Shown one piece after another: positions 50,289 through 61,388 of a DNA stretch of 64,000 bases. Under the pieces are notes generated by a model. The model searched no databases and was not told where the DNA came from. It was given only the letters and a program-made list of their open reading frames with translations. Within the stretch, counting starts at the first letter, position 1, and the number at the start of each line of letters is the position of its first letter. Origin of the DNA: Loxodes magnus. Its lineage: Eukaryota > Ciliophora > Karyorelictea > Loxodida > Loxodidae. The DNA lies in the NCBI GenBank assembly GCA_946699065.1, contig CAMPDV010000043.1, positions 124,001 through 188,000 on the forward strand. Direction: 5' to 3'. The position numbers and the translations under genes are program-made.

Positions 50289-51643
50289 ACAAATTAAACT
50301 TTCCATTACATATTATCTTTATCAAATTAATTACTTATCCTTTATCTTGCTTTTATAGATATTTAGCTCCCTTATGCTAATCAAATTTTTTTTACCAAAT
50401 ATTAACTTAAGCACAAAATGTTTTTTGATATATCTTTTTAAACTTTTAATTGATTATTAATATACTTTAATGCAGGGAAACTAGAAATCTTATTATTTCG
50501 CTTAACTAATTTTTCATTAAGTCAATTCTAAAGTTTATGATTAGTTTAAGATCTTTTGGCAAAAAATATCTTTAGTTCTAGCTTTTTAATAGAAGAAGCA
50601 GCATTTTTTATCTTTTCAATGACTCTTCTATATTTCGCATATAGATTTAGCTTTTATCTACTTGCTTTCTTAGTAAATATAGTAATTTTTAGATTTTAAA
50701 GTTAGAAAATATTAAATAAGATACAATCTTGCGACTATTAATCTGAGTTCATAAGGCTTATCTTTCTTTTAGCCAAATGATTTTGAATATATCAATTTTA
50801 TAAACCTTAATTAACAAGATTGATATTTTAATGCTTTAAAACTAGCAAAAAACAAGTTGAAACTACAATAGTCCATAGACTTCTCCTATTGTTTAACAAT
50901 TATTTATTTATACCAAATTTATTGAACTAAACAGAGTGATGCTCAGCACTTTCTAATTAATCCTTTAAATTTGGTTAATAACCTTATAATAGTCTATCCA
51001 TATAAGTAGAATAAGCATTACATTTGTGATATGCTTTGATCATTTTTTCAAAAAAATAACATTTCCATCATAGTGACAGATAAAAGGATTGCTTATGTGA
51101 GTTTACCTAAAATACTTTAATCATAAGATGTAGTTAAGATATTATACCAATTATGCATTAAATCTTAAGAATGCTTTAAGAATTAACTTAGTTAATATGT
51201 TTAATTGTCTTGCTATTTTTACTTAATTGGAATATTTTTAGTCACTTGTTAGGCAAATATTGTAAATATAGGGGATAATTTCATTTATGAAAGTGAAATC
51301 GTCTAGATACTTCTTATAAAATGAATAAAATAGTTGAAAATAAATTGCAGAGTTAGTTAAATATAAAGTAAGAGATCTTTATTTTAATATTTTAGTAGGA
51401 AAGTTAGTTAATACAATCTAAGTTGAACAGAGAAGAAAATATTATAATACAATTAACAATCAAAATGTTTGCTAAATTATTTAATTAAATTCAAGGGATA
51501 TTTATACTTCTAATAAATGTAATGGATTTTAAAAATAATTCGACTTAGCATTCTTCAAGACCCATAACATAAAGTTGAAATTTGATTATTTGAATGTATA
51601 AAACTTAAGTTCTAGAAATTAACAGAGAAATAGATAGAATAAA
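50289..51643. other. AT-rich intergenic region between convergent genes
   Basis: No gene, RNA or repeat recognised. Confidence 0.5.
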
Positions 51644-52362
51644 TCAAATGAATTTAATAGTTATTTACTTCTCCTAACATAATAAACTTACAATGAAGAA
51701 AATTCTCCATTCTCAGAAGCGTAAAGCTTTCTTATATGGTCGCTAGCTTAGATATTTGTTTTTAAATTTCTTGTTTATGAAATAGCTAACTCCCTTACTA
51801 TTTATCATATTCTCATAATCGAATTTGTACTATTAATATCCTTTCTGGGAACATAGAAATAAACTTTCAGGAACTTCTTTTTTATTTACAATGTTAAAAG
51901 CCCGCGATATTATATCATCTTAATTATATTGAAGCAACTGATCTTACTAAGTCTCTGAGCTTGGCTTATCACCAAATATTTTTGAGTAGGAAGGAACATG
52001 TAAATTGACATCCTCAACCTTGTCTACATAAGTTTAGTAATATTTGTTCTAGATTTTAGTAGAAATTCTAGGAAGTTTCATTTGATATTATTACTTCTTT
52101 TATTATTCAGCCTTTTTTTGGTCTATTTATCGTTTTTTCATTTTAGATTTCTTAATTTTCTCAAGAAACTATTCTCTTGCAGTTTGCATGGTGTTCATAA
52201 TTTCAACATATTGATCCACAGGGAAAAATTCTTCGTTATTCCGTGAAATCATTTAATTTTATTTATAATTCCTCCTTATGGCTGTTGAGCTACGAATTTC
52301 ATCAAACAAATTGATATGAGGAATGTTTACTCTTCTCTCCTCAAATTTTAATGAACTGATCA
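51644..52362 (-). CDS. Hypothetical Lys/Gln-rich protein
   Basis: 233 residues if the ATG at 52360-52362 is used and a 17-nt intron (52339-52355) is removed, giving MIREKSKHSHINLFDEIRSSTAIRRN. It ends at TGA 51644-51646. Features: 'EEFFPVDQYVEIMNTMQTAREQFLEKIKKSK' (helical), a basic Gln/Lys stretch, then 'VEDVNLHVPSYSKIFGD', 'DDIISRAFNIVNKKEVPESLFLC' and 'YDYENMINSKGVSYFINKKF'-like hydrophilic sequence. No family recognised. An alternative start is the downstream Met of MISRNNEEFF, which would need no intron. A second GT...AG segment (GTAAGTTTATTATGTTAG, 18 nt, in frame) near the 3' end may also be spliced. It is followed on the same strand by nothing for 1.3 kb. Confidence 0.7.
52339..52355 (-). 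other. 17-nt intron, GTTCATTAAAATTTGAG
   Basis: Phase 1, after seven coding bases. It links the ATG at 52362 to the main frame of the hypothetical protein. Confidence 0.55.
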
Positions 52363-52622
52363 TGTTTTTCTTATTTATGATATTAAACAAAAAAGTATTA
52401 AAATTTTAAAGATTAGATCACTGAGTTTTAAACTAGTCAAAACATATCAACATAAATTACTTGAGCCATTAAAATTAAATTTTTAAATAAATCCATATTT
52501 AGTCCTTACTACTATTATAATAATCAATGTTTTAACTGAAAAACAGTAGTTCTTGTATTTTTATATAGTGATTATAGAATTGTATATTATTATTTTAATA
52601 AAAAGGAGTTGCTAACTACAAG

Positions 52623-54313
52623 TCATTTTATTTATTTTAGTATTAGGCTTTAAGATTTAATTTAAGCTAGAGATATTTGCAAAACTATTTATTATTTCAT
52701 GTTATTCATTTATATCCGTTATTCATTTACAGCAGGTAAAGATTCATTGAAATAGTTTTTTTCGCAATCTTGCAAAATACTTGTGCAAATTTTGGAAAAA
52801 TCTTCGACGTTAATTCTCTAATTTAAATTTTGCCCTTTTTTACTAAACAGATTTTCTATTACTTAGGAGTAGTTCATCTCTTTCTGAAGCCTTTCTAAAA
52901 TTTCTGAAAATGTTAGAAATTCACATGCATTCTAAAGTCAATTAAAGTTACTGGATTAAAAAATTGAAAAGCTTCTTTACATTTATGTTCTAAATCTTCC
53001 TCAGAATAGCAAGTTGCTTCTATGAATTCTAATTTTAAAGAATTACCTGAATAATTTATTTAATTTTCAATGCTTCTATCAAAAGATTCTAAGAGAATAG
53101 TTACAAGTTCTGATATTTCTTCTTAACTAGATTTCTGATCGATAATTCGAAAAGTCTCTTAAATCTCTTTTTGTGTAATCAAACCATCTTAATTTTAGTC
53201 CATCTATTTAAATAAATCTTCCAACTGCTACTTTATTTCATCACCTTTAAGAAATCTGGTCAGGAAGCCAAAAGATATAATTTAAAAAATATTAAAACTT
53301 CCTTTGGTTATAAATTTCTAATTAGAAGATCTATTATTGTTGTCTTCATTTGCCTAAACTTTGAAAAATTTATTTTGAAGAGCGTTTGAAGCAGAAATTC
53401 TTTACTTGGAGTTAATATTTAATAAATTTCTTAAAAGCTCTTGGAATTAAATAGGAATTTCCGAAAACTTTTGCTCATTTTTAACATCATTAATAGGATT
53501 TCTATTACTTAAAAATCTTTATTTTAGCTCACTGAGATCTTTTACTTTTCATAGAGGATGTTTCTTGAAAACCATTGTAAATAATATAACTCCAATTGAC
53601 CATATATCCGCAGAGTATGAAGCTTTTTCTTTATATAGTTTTAATTCAGGAGCTTACCAGTCGTGAAGATCGATAACTCTAGTAGTTTGATCTTAATCTT
53701 CAAATTAAACTTTTTTAATTTTAACTTGCTCATAAAAGGATATTTTTAAATTTTCAACTTTGCCTTTCTCTTCTAAAACTATATATTGTGGAGCTAAATA
53801 GTCAAATATTTAGTTAATTCTATGAATATATCTTACTACCTACAATAGCTAGAATGCTACTTATCTTAACTCTTCAATTTAAAATTCTAAGTTTTCTTTT
53901 TGTCTTCTTTGAATTTCATCATATAAAGTAATTCCTGAATGATAATCCAAAATTAAAATAACATCAGCTTGGTTATCGAAATATTCTATGGGCTTTAAAA
54001 CATTTGCATTATCACATTTAAGTAGAATATCTACGCTTTCCCACATTTTCCCCAAACTCTCTCTTTTAGAAATCTATTTAGCTATGAATATTTTTTTATT
54101 CTATATATTTTCAGCTAAGAAAGCGTTAGTGTAGATATGCTTTTTTTAATTGAATTTGCTAAGCTTATAAATTTCTTCAATATTTGAAGAGTTTTTTATT
54201 ATTTTGATTAAGTTTGATTAAGAAGAGTTATTTCCTTCCTATTGCTTTAACTTATTTTCAAAATCATTGCTTGATTTCTACCTTTCTTGCATGCAACAGT
54301 ATGAGTTTCCCAT
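52623..54313 (-). CDS. CDPK-like pseudokinase with EF-hands, N-myristoylation signal
   Basis: 550 residues after removing two introns; ATG 54311-54313. 'MGNSYCC' is a classic myristoylation/palmitoylation start, so membrane association is likely. Kinase-fold landmarks are present: 'IFIAKQISK' (Lys near 80), 'LRQVAFQLLQVVRYIH', 'DWQAPEL' and 'YSADIWSIGVILFTMV'. The catalytic loop reads 'IFDYLAPQYIVL' where HRDLKPENI is expected, and DFG is replaced in 'LKISFYEQ', so catalysis should be lost. The C-terminal part has an EF-hand loop 'DQNQDGLITQKE' (near 370), then 'INYSEFIEATC' and further EF-like helices. The neat family match 'INYSEFIEAT' appears only after removing the 18-nt intron 53029-53046; a second, 20 nt (52932-52951), restores the frame downstream. 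Probably a Ca-regulated scaffold (inference). Confidence 0.9.
52932..52951 (-). other. 20-nt intron (GTAACTTTAA...GACTTTAG)
   Basis: Restores the frame from 'EAFQFFNP' to 'NACEFLTFSEILERLQKEM'. Confidence 0.78.
53029..53046 (-). other. 18-nt intron, GTAATTCTTTAAAATTAG
   Basis: A multiple of three, so invisible as a frameshift. Removal turns 'INYSGNSLKLEFIEAT' into the canonical EF-hand 'INYSEFIEAT'. Confidence 0.75.
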
Positions 54314-57149
54314 ATTTATTAAAAATGGATTCTTAATTATTTTACAGTTAAATTCCCTTCTAAATATTAAAGAGCTTAAATATACTTTTATTTATAGAAA
54401 TAACAAAAGCAAATAAAACAACGAAGCACTTATTTCCAAAGTTACACTAAAAGTGAGAGAGTTAATTTCAGCAAAAGGGAAAGCTTTTTGCTTATTTTAA
54501 CTATTTGCTTTACATTTTTATAACCAAAGTAATTTTAGAGGTACAAGCTTATAATACTAGCTAGCTTTATTATAATTTACAAGTAAGGATTGGTCTAATA
54601 TTTATAATAAGCTTTGCTACTATTATTCTAATTAAGAACTTTATATTGAAAGATAGCTTTTGTCTATTTGGCTGGTAATTAATTAAAAGGCAAAAGATAA
54701 ATAAACAACAAATAGTTTTATTAGTCTATTAAGAAACAAGCTATAAAAATACGCGAGAATTATGCTTAATGTTGATATAAGCTATAAAAACTACTATGTA
54801 TCTAAATTAGAATAGACAATTTAAATTTTTTAATTTTAAGTTCCTTAGTTAAATTAAACCAACTGATTTCAGAATGTAAAACGAACCATAAATCTTAACA
54901 GATAAGAAATAATCTTTGGCCATTTTTTCAGCATTAATTTTAGAATCAAAGGAAGCTATAAAATTGAGTGTATAAATCAGGTATTTATATTATAAATAAA
55001 GATAATATAAAATATTAAGAAATATAAAATAATTATATCCTTTTTTGCTTTCTAAATAATTTGCATTTCTTAGTTCTTTGGATATATGAATTTATTATGC
55101 TCTTTATATAGTTTTCGGTCTTAGTACTATTAATAGATTACATACCAATTAGCCTCTAATTAAAATATTGAAAAAGCTTTAAGTTTTTCTTAATAATTAA
55201 TTTTAATATAATTCTTATCAAATTTACAGATATTTCTATATTTTTCAGTAGTGAGGAATCTTTATCTATATAGATACTTGCATAATTAAATTTACTTTTA
55301 GGAAGCATTTTAGATTATTTGCAAGCAATAATTTCTAGTTAAAAATAATAAATCTTTAATTGTATATTTTCATTTACTTTTCTAGGTTTTATTTGATCTT
55401 TTTTATTTATTTGGAAACTAAAGGATCGTATTAAATAAATTTGAGTGTAATGTATTTTAGGTTAATTTTGTATTTTAAAATTTGCTATATAATTCTATAT
55501 TTTTAATTAAATGCTATATCTATTTTAGTAAAGAAACTAATTAAGCAAAAGAAGTAACAGAATAACCTATTTTTTTCTATTTATTATTCACTTGTTTATT
55601 ATTTCAATAGAGTCACATAATTTAGGTCTAATTGAAAGAAGCTAAAGAAATATCGAGTGATTATAGCTTTACCATTAAAGTTTTTATAAATGCTAGCTAA
55701 TTTAGAATATTTAGCTTTAAAATAGAAACTAAATTTTAAACTGGCAAATTATTATGTTTTTAGAATATGAAATAGCAATAATTATAATACAAGAGTAATT
55801 AATATGTTAAGAAGCTAGTATCTAACTAGATTTTATGAAAGTAACGAAATTTACAAAATTAAGAACAAATAAACTAATTAATTCCATTTACAGTTAAGAG
55901 GAGAATTATTCATATTATTTATTTTATATAAAGAACAAGAAATTTTAAGCTAAAAGAGAGAAATTTAAATTTTGCAGCCTAAAAGTTAATACATTTAGCC
56001 TTCATTTATCCTAGTCACGAAGCAAAAATATTATTTTAAATTATACTCAAATAGTATAAATAAGAATTTTGATGTAAGAATTGATTATTTTAATTTAATA
56101 TCTAATTATAGGAATATAAGCAACATAATTCAATACTCATATCTACAAATTTTGTAAGATAATAATAATACTACTTATACTTACAAATTTTATAACTCTT
56201 AAATTTAGAATTAAGTTTAGTAATGAAAACTAAGTAATTAGCAAATAACTAATATACAAATAATAAATCTAAGGAATCTTTAATAAAAATTAGAGTTTAT
56301 ATTTTTGTTTCTTTATTTATAGGAATTGAATCAAATAAATTACCATAAAAGATATTTAGCTCTAATAGTTAATTTAGAAATAATCCTATTAAGTATTTTT
56401 TATTTTTAAATTAACTTCATAAGTACATCTGAAAATAAAACTTTTAATTGCTTGATTTATCGAAGTATTGCCTACTTTAGTTTATCCTAAGGAATTTTTA
56501 GGAATAAATGCTTTAAATATAAAAAGAAATATTTTCTTAGCTTTTCTAATTGGTTTAAATCTATTTTTGATGATTTTATTTTAATATCTACCGAATCTAA
56601 GATATCTTGCTTTCCAGAAATAAGATAGTTAGTTTGCATGATATCAAAGTCACTTACTAAAATTATGGATTATTATTTCTTCAAAATTAAATAGAAAAGA
56701 AGATAAAGTCAGAATGATTATTGTAATCAATGCTTAGAATGTTCTAAAGTTCCTGATGAGAATTAATCAGATAAAATATTCTTAAATTTTACTGTTTAAA
56801 TACAATTTTTTAAACTAAATCCTTCAAAATCTTGCAAGCAAAATAAAAAGTTAAAGTTAAACATTTTTTCTGAGTGTTAGAACTTAAATAACTTAAATTT
56901 TAAATAAAAATGAAAATGATTTTGAAGAGTAGTAAAATGATATTAGAAAATAGCAAAGATATATCTAAAAATAATCCACATTTTTTACGAAAGATTATTA
57001 TTCCATCGAACTAAATTAACATTGATTAAATTTATCCGAAGCTTATGTAATTAGCATGAATTTTAATAGCTTAACTTTAGTAATAATTAACAATTTTCAA
57101 TCAAAATTCTAATAAATTATATTTCAGTTTAATTATTAAGAATAAATTA
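54314..57149. other. AT-rich intergenic region
   Basis: 2.8 kb without a protein-like reading, RNA gene or obvious repeat. Confidence 0.5.
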
Positions 57150-57970
57150 AAAAAGATGTCAGAATTCAAATCAGAATTCTTCGCTACTCCAAAAAAACAG
57201 GAGTTAGCGATATCATAGAAAGGCTAGGACTACGAAAAGGCTACCAAAAAGATCACCCATATGAGTTTCCCATTTCTGAAGAAAAGCCTAGGAAATAGGC
57301 TAAAAATATAATTCGCTCGGAAGTCTCGAATCTCACCCCATAGTATTAAGTAGGCTATGATTAACTTATTAAAGTAGTTATAACATCCTAAAGAGGTAAA
57401 AAAAATTGAAGAAAGGCAATAAGAAGTTAATGGAAAAATTTGAAATTTCAGAAGGAATCGAGACTTATGACTCAATAAAGAGATCTTAACGCATTTTGAA
57501 ATATTACGCAAAACTAGAACAGTTAATCTCAAAACTAGCAATAGAAGCAAAAAGAACAGATCTTCAAATTAGAAAAAATAGAAGAAATTCAGTACAAATT
57601 ATAGCATTAAATGGAGCTGAAAGAATAGATGAATGATCCAATGATAATTGAAGGCGAAAAAAGTCTAAATTTCAACCTTAAACGAATAGCAAAAAGATGC
57701 TATTACTAAAACTCTCAAACGTATCATGGAAAGGGTGCTAGAAGTAATTTAGAAAAAAAGAAAAGACAAAGAAAACTAAAAATATCAAGAGAAAGAGAAA
57801 GATATATTGTAAGAAATTTGGAGAAATAAAAAAATACATAAAATCTAGGCGAAAAAAAAATTAAAGGACAGCACGCAAGGCAAGGAAAAGAATTGTAGAA
57901 ATTAAAACTTTTTATATTAATTCTAGAACAATCTAGAGGTTGGCAGGAAAGAGGCTGAATTAGCTCCTAG
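57150..57970 (+). other. Purine-rich coding-like region, frames in conflict
   Basis: More G+C and much more purine on the plus strand than its flanks. Three plus frames give protein-like pieces. From ATG 57156: MSEFKSEFFATPKKQE. In a second frame: 'GVSDIIERLGLRKGYQKDHPYEFPISEEKPRKQ', in several parts. In a third: 'EGIETYDSIKRSQRILKYYAK' then 'LEQLISKLAIEAKR'. Lys/Arg-rich coiled-coil-like sequence ('KKKRQRKLKISRERERY') follows. Small introns may link them, or it may be a decayed mobile element. I recognise no family and could not build one consistent model. Confidence 0.4.
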
Positions 57971-58616
57971 AACGTCAAAATTTTTATTTTATATTTGTAT
58001 TTGCTTTTATATATTAGCGTCATTTAGAATAATAGAAAATCCATTTTTATATTATTACTTGCTAGCACAAATTAATTAGTTTTGCCAAATCTTTTGATTT
58101 TACTATAAAAATAGAGTATATTTCATAGTAGTCTGATTCAATTAAAAGGAGTTAAAATTGGTGAAAAAGTCTTTAATAAACAGCAAATTTAATTTTTAGA
58201 ATTTATTATTCACTTTTAATATCATTAACCGTAATTTTTAAATTTCTTAAGTTCTCTCCCATAGAATATCGTTAGGCTAAGCAGCAAAAAATACATAAAT
58301 GCTAATAAATTATATTTCAGAACATATAAAAATACAATTTAATTTAAAATACATAAATCAGTGAGAGATTCAGTTACGCTTAAAATGATTAGATAATTTA
58401 AAATATTTGTATCCTAATTTGGCTTAAAGCTCAAGACTTCATCTTAAAATAAAATAAAAAATATGAAGTAGCATTGAAGCTTTATTAGCTTGGATAATTA
58501 AGTATAGCAAAATAAATGATTTAATTAGTTTAATTTAAGAAGAGTCTTTGATATCAATTGGAAAATAAAGTAAGTAGATTTTAGTTTTAACTAAAGTTTT
58601 CTATTTAATTAGATAG
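57971..58616. other. AT-rich region upstream of the Mios fragment
   Basis: One plus frame has a helix-like stretch 'KKYEVALKLYQLGQLSIAKQ' (about 58455-58515) that might be an upstream exon of the Mios gene, but no WD40 repeat is visible. Confidence 0.35.
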
Positions 58617-59912
58617 ATGATTAGAATTATAGAAAACTACGGTTTGATAATTGAAGATAATATTCAATTGCTTAACAAGAAAGGAGTCTTTGAAGATAAG
58701 ATATAGGAAGATGTATTGTCAGCTTGAATCTGATTGAAGTATGCTATGCCTTAAAAAGGTTATGGAATTTAATAAATATTAAGTAAACGATCAGTGTCTG
58801 AAAATAAGAACATTGGAGGCATTTTCATATATGAAGACTAGGCACGATATTAGGCACTTTAGATATGTGGTTGAGGATCCATTAATGATAAAGTTGAATT
58901 AGAAGGTACAAACGTTTTGGAAAATATTTTGAAATTGGTAGGACACTTACAATTTGAAAAAGCAGCCGAATTATGCTTAAAATTAGAAGATAAGGATGGT
59001 CTACTTATAAACTCGATTTTGACATCTTTCAACTTGCAGCATTTTGATTCAAACTAATCTTTATAATTAGCATGTTCGTAGCTTTAGTGTGAATCCCCTT
59101 ATCTAGATGCGGTTTTGAAAATCTTATGCAACAAAATTGATCCAGTTCTTAATAATCAAGACATTTCTTTAAGATATAGAACTGCTATTGCTTGCAAGTT
59201 TGCAAATAACGATTAACTTGAGCTTATTTTATAGCAATTTCAAGAAATTCAAGGGTTGCAAGGTTTACTTATCGAAGGTTTTAAGGGAAGTAAAAGAATT
59301 ATAGACTTTGCTGATAAGGACTTGTAGACAGCTGCTCTTTTAGGTGTGTTTATGCAGCAATTCAATAGTCAAATTCAATTCAATCAAATAATCTATCAAT
59401 ACAGAACTGAGCTTAATAACAGAAAGCTTTATAAGTAAAGAGCTTTATTCGACATTGAATTTATTAAGAAGTAAGAAGACAAAGAAATAGAAGCTGATGT
59501 GCATTAAAAATGCTATTTTTGTAATAAATCTTTTCTGACAATTGTTCCTCGAACTGGCTCTAAAGGATTTACAATTTTATAGAAGTAAGATTAACATTAG
59601 GAAATTTCTATCTGTCCTGAATGTGCTCAATAATTACCTAAGTGTAATGTTTGCTTATTACCTGTTTAAACTCTTAATCCTTATGTTACGCAACATTTCG
59701 CTGGTTAAAATCAAGGATAAAATAGATAACTTGAAGATTGGCCAGTCTGATGCAATAAATGCAGACACGGAGGCCATGCTAAGCATATATTAGAGTGATT
59801 CTAAATTTAGAAAGAAAATAAAAGTAAAAGAAGTGATTTGCAATGCGCAGTATCAGATTGCTTATGCTAATGCTATAATCAAGATAATTCAGAAATGATG
59901 GAGCAATCTTGA
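58617..59912 (+). CDS. MIOS: Mios (GATOR2 subunit), alpha-solenoid and RING part only
   Basis: 431 residues from ATG 58617 to TGA 59910-59912. It resembles the C-terminal half of animal Mios: 'MIRIIENYGL', 'LQICGWGSINDK', 'LVGHLQFEKAAELCLKL', 'RYRTAIACKFANNDQLELIL', 'LQGLLIEGF' and 'RKLYKQRALFDIEFIKK', then a zinc-binding C terminus 'CYFCNKSF', 'CPECAQQLPKCNVCLLPV', '[21 protein letters not shown]' and 'CAVSDCLCQC'. The Trp in 'VWCNKC' and 'EWF' are TGA codons at positions conserved as Trp in the family. GATOR2 activates TORC1 signalling at lysosomes by opposing GATOR1. The N-terminal WD40 propeller of about 450 residues found in other Mios proteins is not seen directly upstream; either it lies in diverged upstream exons or it is missing. 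Confidence 0.93.
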
Positions 59913-61388
59913 AAATATTAAAAAACTGAAATTATTTAGTTTTATCCTTCAATTTAATTATGTTTAACCAATACTTTAAGCTCTTCAGTTCAATTATCAA
60001 ATATATAGATTCACTCTTTATCATACATCTGGTTTAACAAGCAATTAGGACATATCTTTTAATATGAAAACTTAATGATAATCATTTAGATAAATGAAGT
60101 TTTCTCATTAGTTCTCCATACAATGATTGATAAAGGATAAATGCTACTTGAAGTAAAACTAATTAATAAATCAAGATTGTTAAAAAAGGAAATGAAGTTA
60201 TTTGCTATACTAGGAGCTGATTTCTATCTAACTGTATATGATACATTATAAATTTGCAGCCTTAATTTATAATTCTTATATTATAATTAACTTTCAGAGA
60301 TATGCTTTTAAACATAATTAAAATAGTATGCTATAATAAAGCTTAATATTAATAGGATACTTTTAGATTAATTCTAGTTCTTTCTTCCTTCTTAGGATCT
60401 TTTATTTAAATCTAAAACCAAAATTATAATACATGAAAGATAAATTCTTGGTAATCATTATATTTTATTGATGAAATGAAGAAATAATATATAAGGTGTA
60501 AAAGCTATCATTTAGTACAAAATAAAAGTGTATTTATGGTAGATTATCTTCATAATCTCCTAAAAATTTACCTTTTTGCTTATATAAATATAGTTATGCT
60601 TTAATATGAAATAAAACAAAAAATAATAACTTAATAAGCAAATCCTTTAATGATTAATATGGATAAAATACTTTATCATAAGATGCTTTTAAAGGTTTAA
60701 GCACTATTAAGTCTAGCTAGTTACTAAATTATAATTTTACAATGATAGAGTATTTTCTTAATTTAATTTTATGAATAGATATCTAACTAGTTTAATAATT
60801 GAAAATCATTGTTTTCTATCTCTTCTATTTATGAAGGTCGTTTGATAGAAATATTGATCGCATTTATTTTGCTGCTTCAATCATAAAGTGCATAGAATAA
60901 AGTTGCAATATAAGTATATAAATAAAGAACGCTTGCACTAGTAGAAAAAACTTAATTTATAAGATTATTAAATCAAGTATAATTAAATCTAAGGCTTATA
61001 CCATCTAAGCCTTTTTATTTTACCATTTATTATATAATTAAAATTCCCTTTTTTTCCTATTAAGCAAAAGATTCTTTCAAATGAATCTGTTTAAATATTT
61101 GCTTAATATTTAAATTAGGTAAGAATGCTTTATCAATCCAAATGGAAAAACTAATATTTGTCTTTGAAGATTAGCTTCTCAAAGAAAAAGCTCTTAAGGG
61201 ATATGATAGGAAGAATCTCATTTTACATATTGGTAAAAGGATTTGGTTTACTTCTAATTTAATGCTAAAGTATAGCGTAAGAATGATATAGGGGATTATA
61301 TTTGCCTAAAGATAAATAATCTAACTTAAATTATCTTAACTTCTTTATTGCGCTCAAAATATTCATAGAATAGTGATTTTTTGTAAAA
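59913..61388. other. AT-rich intergenic region
   Basis: 1.5 kb with no recognised gene, RNA or repeat. Confidence 0.5.
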
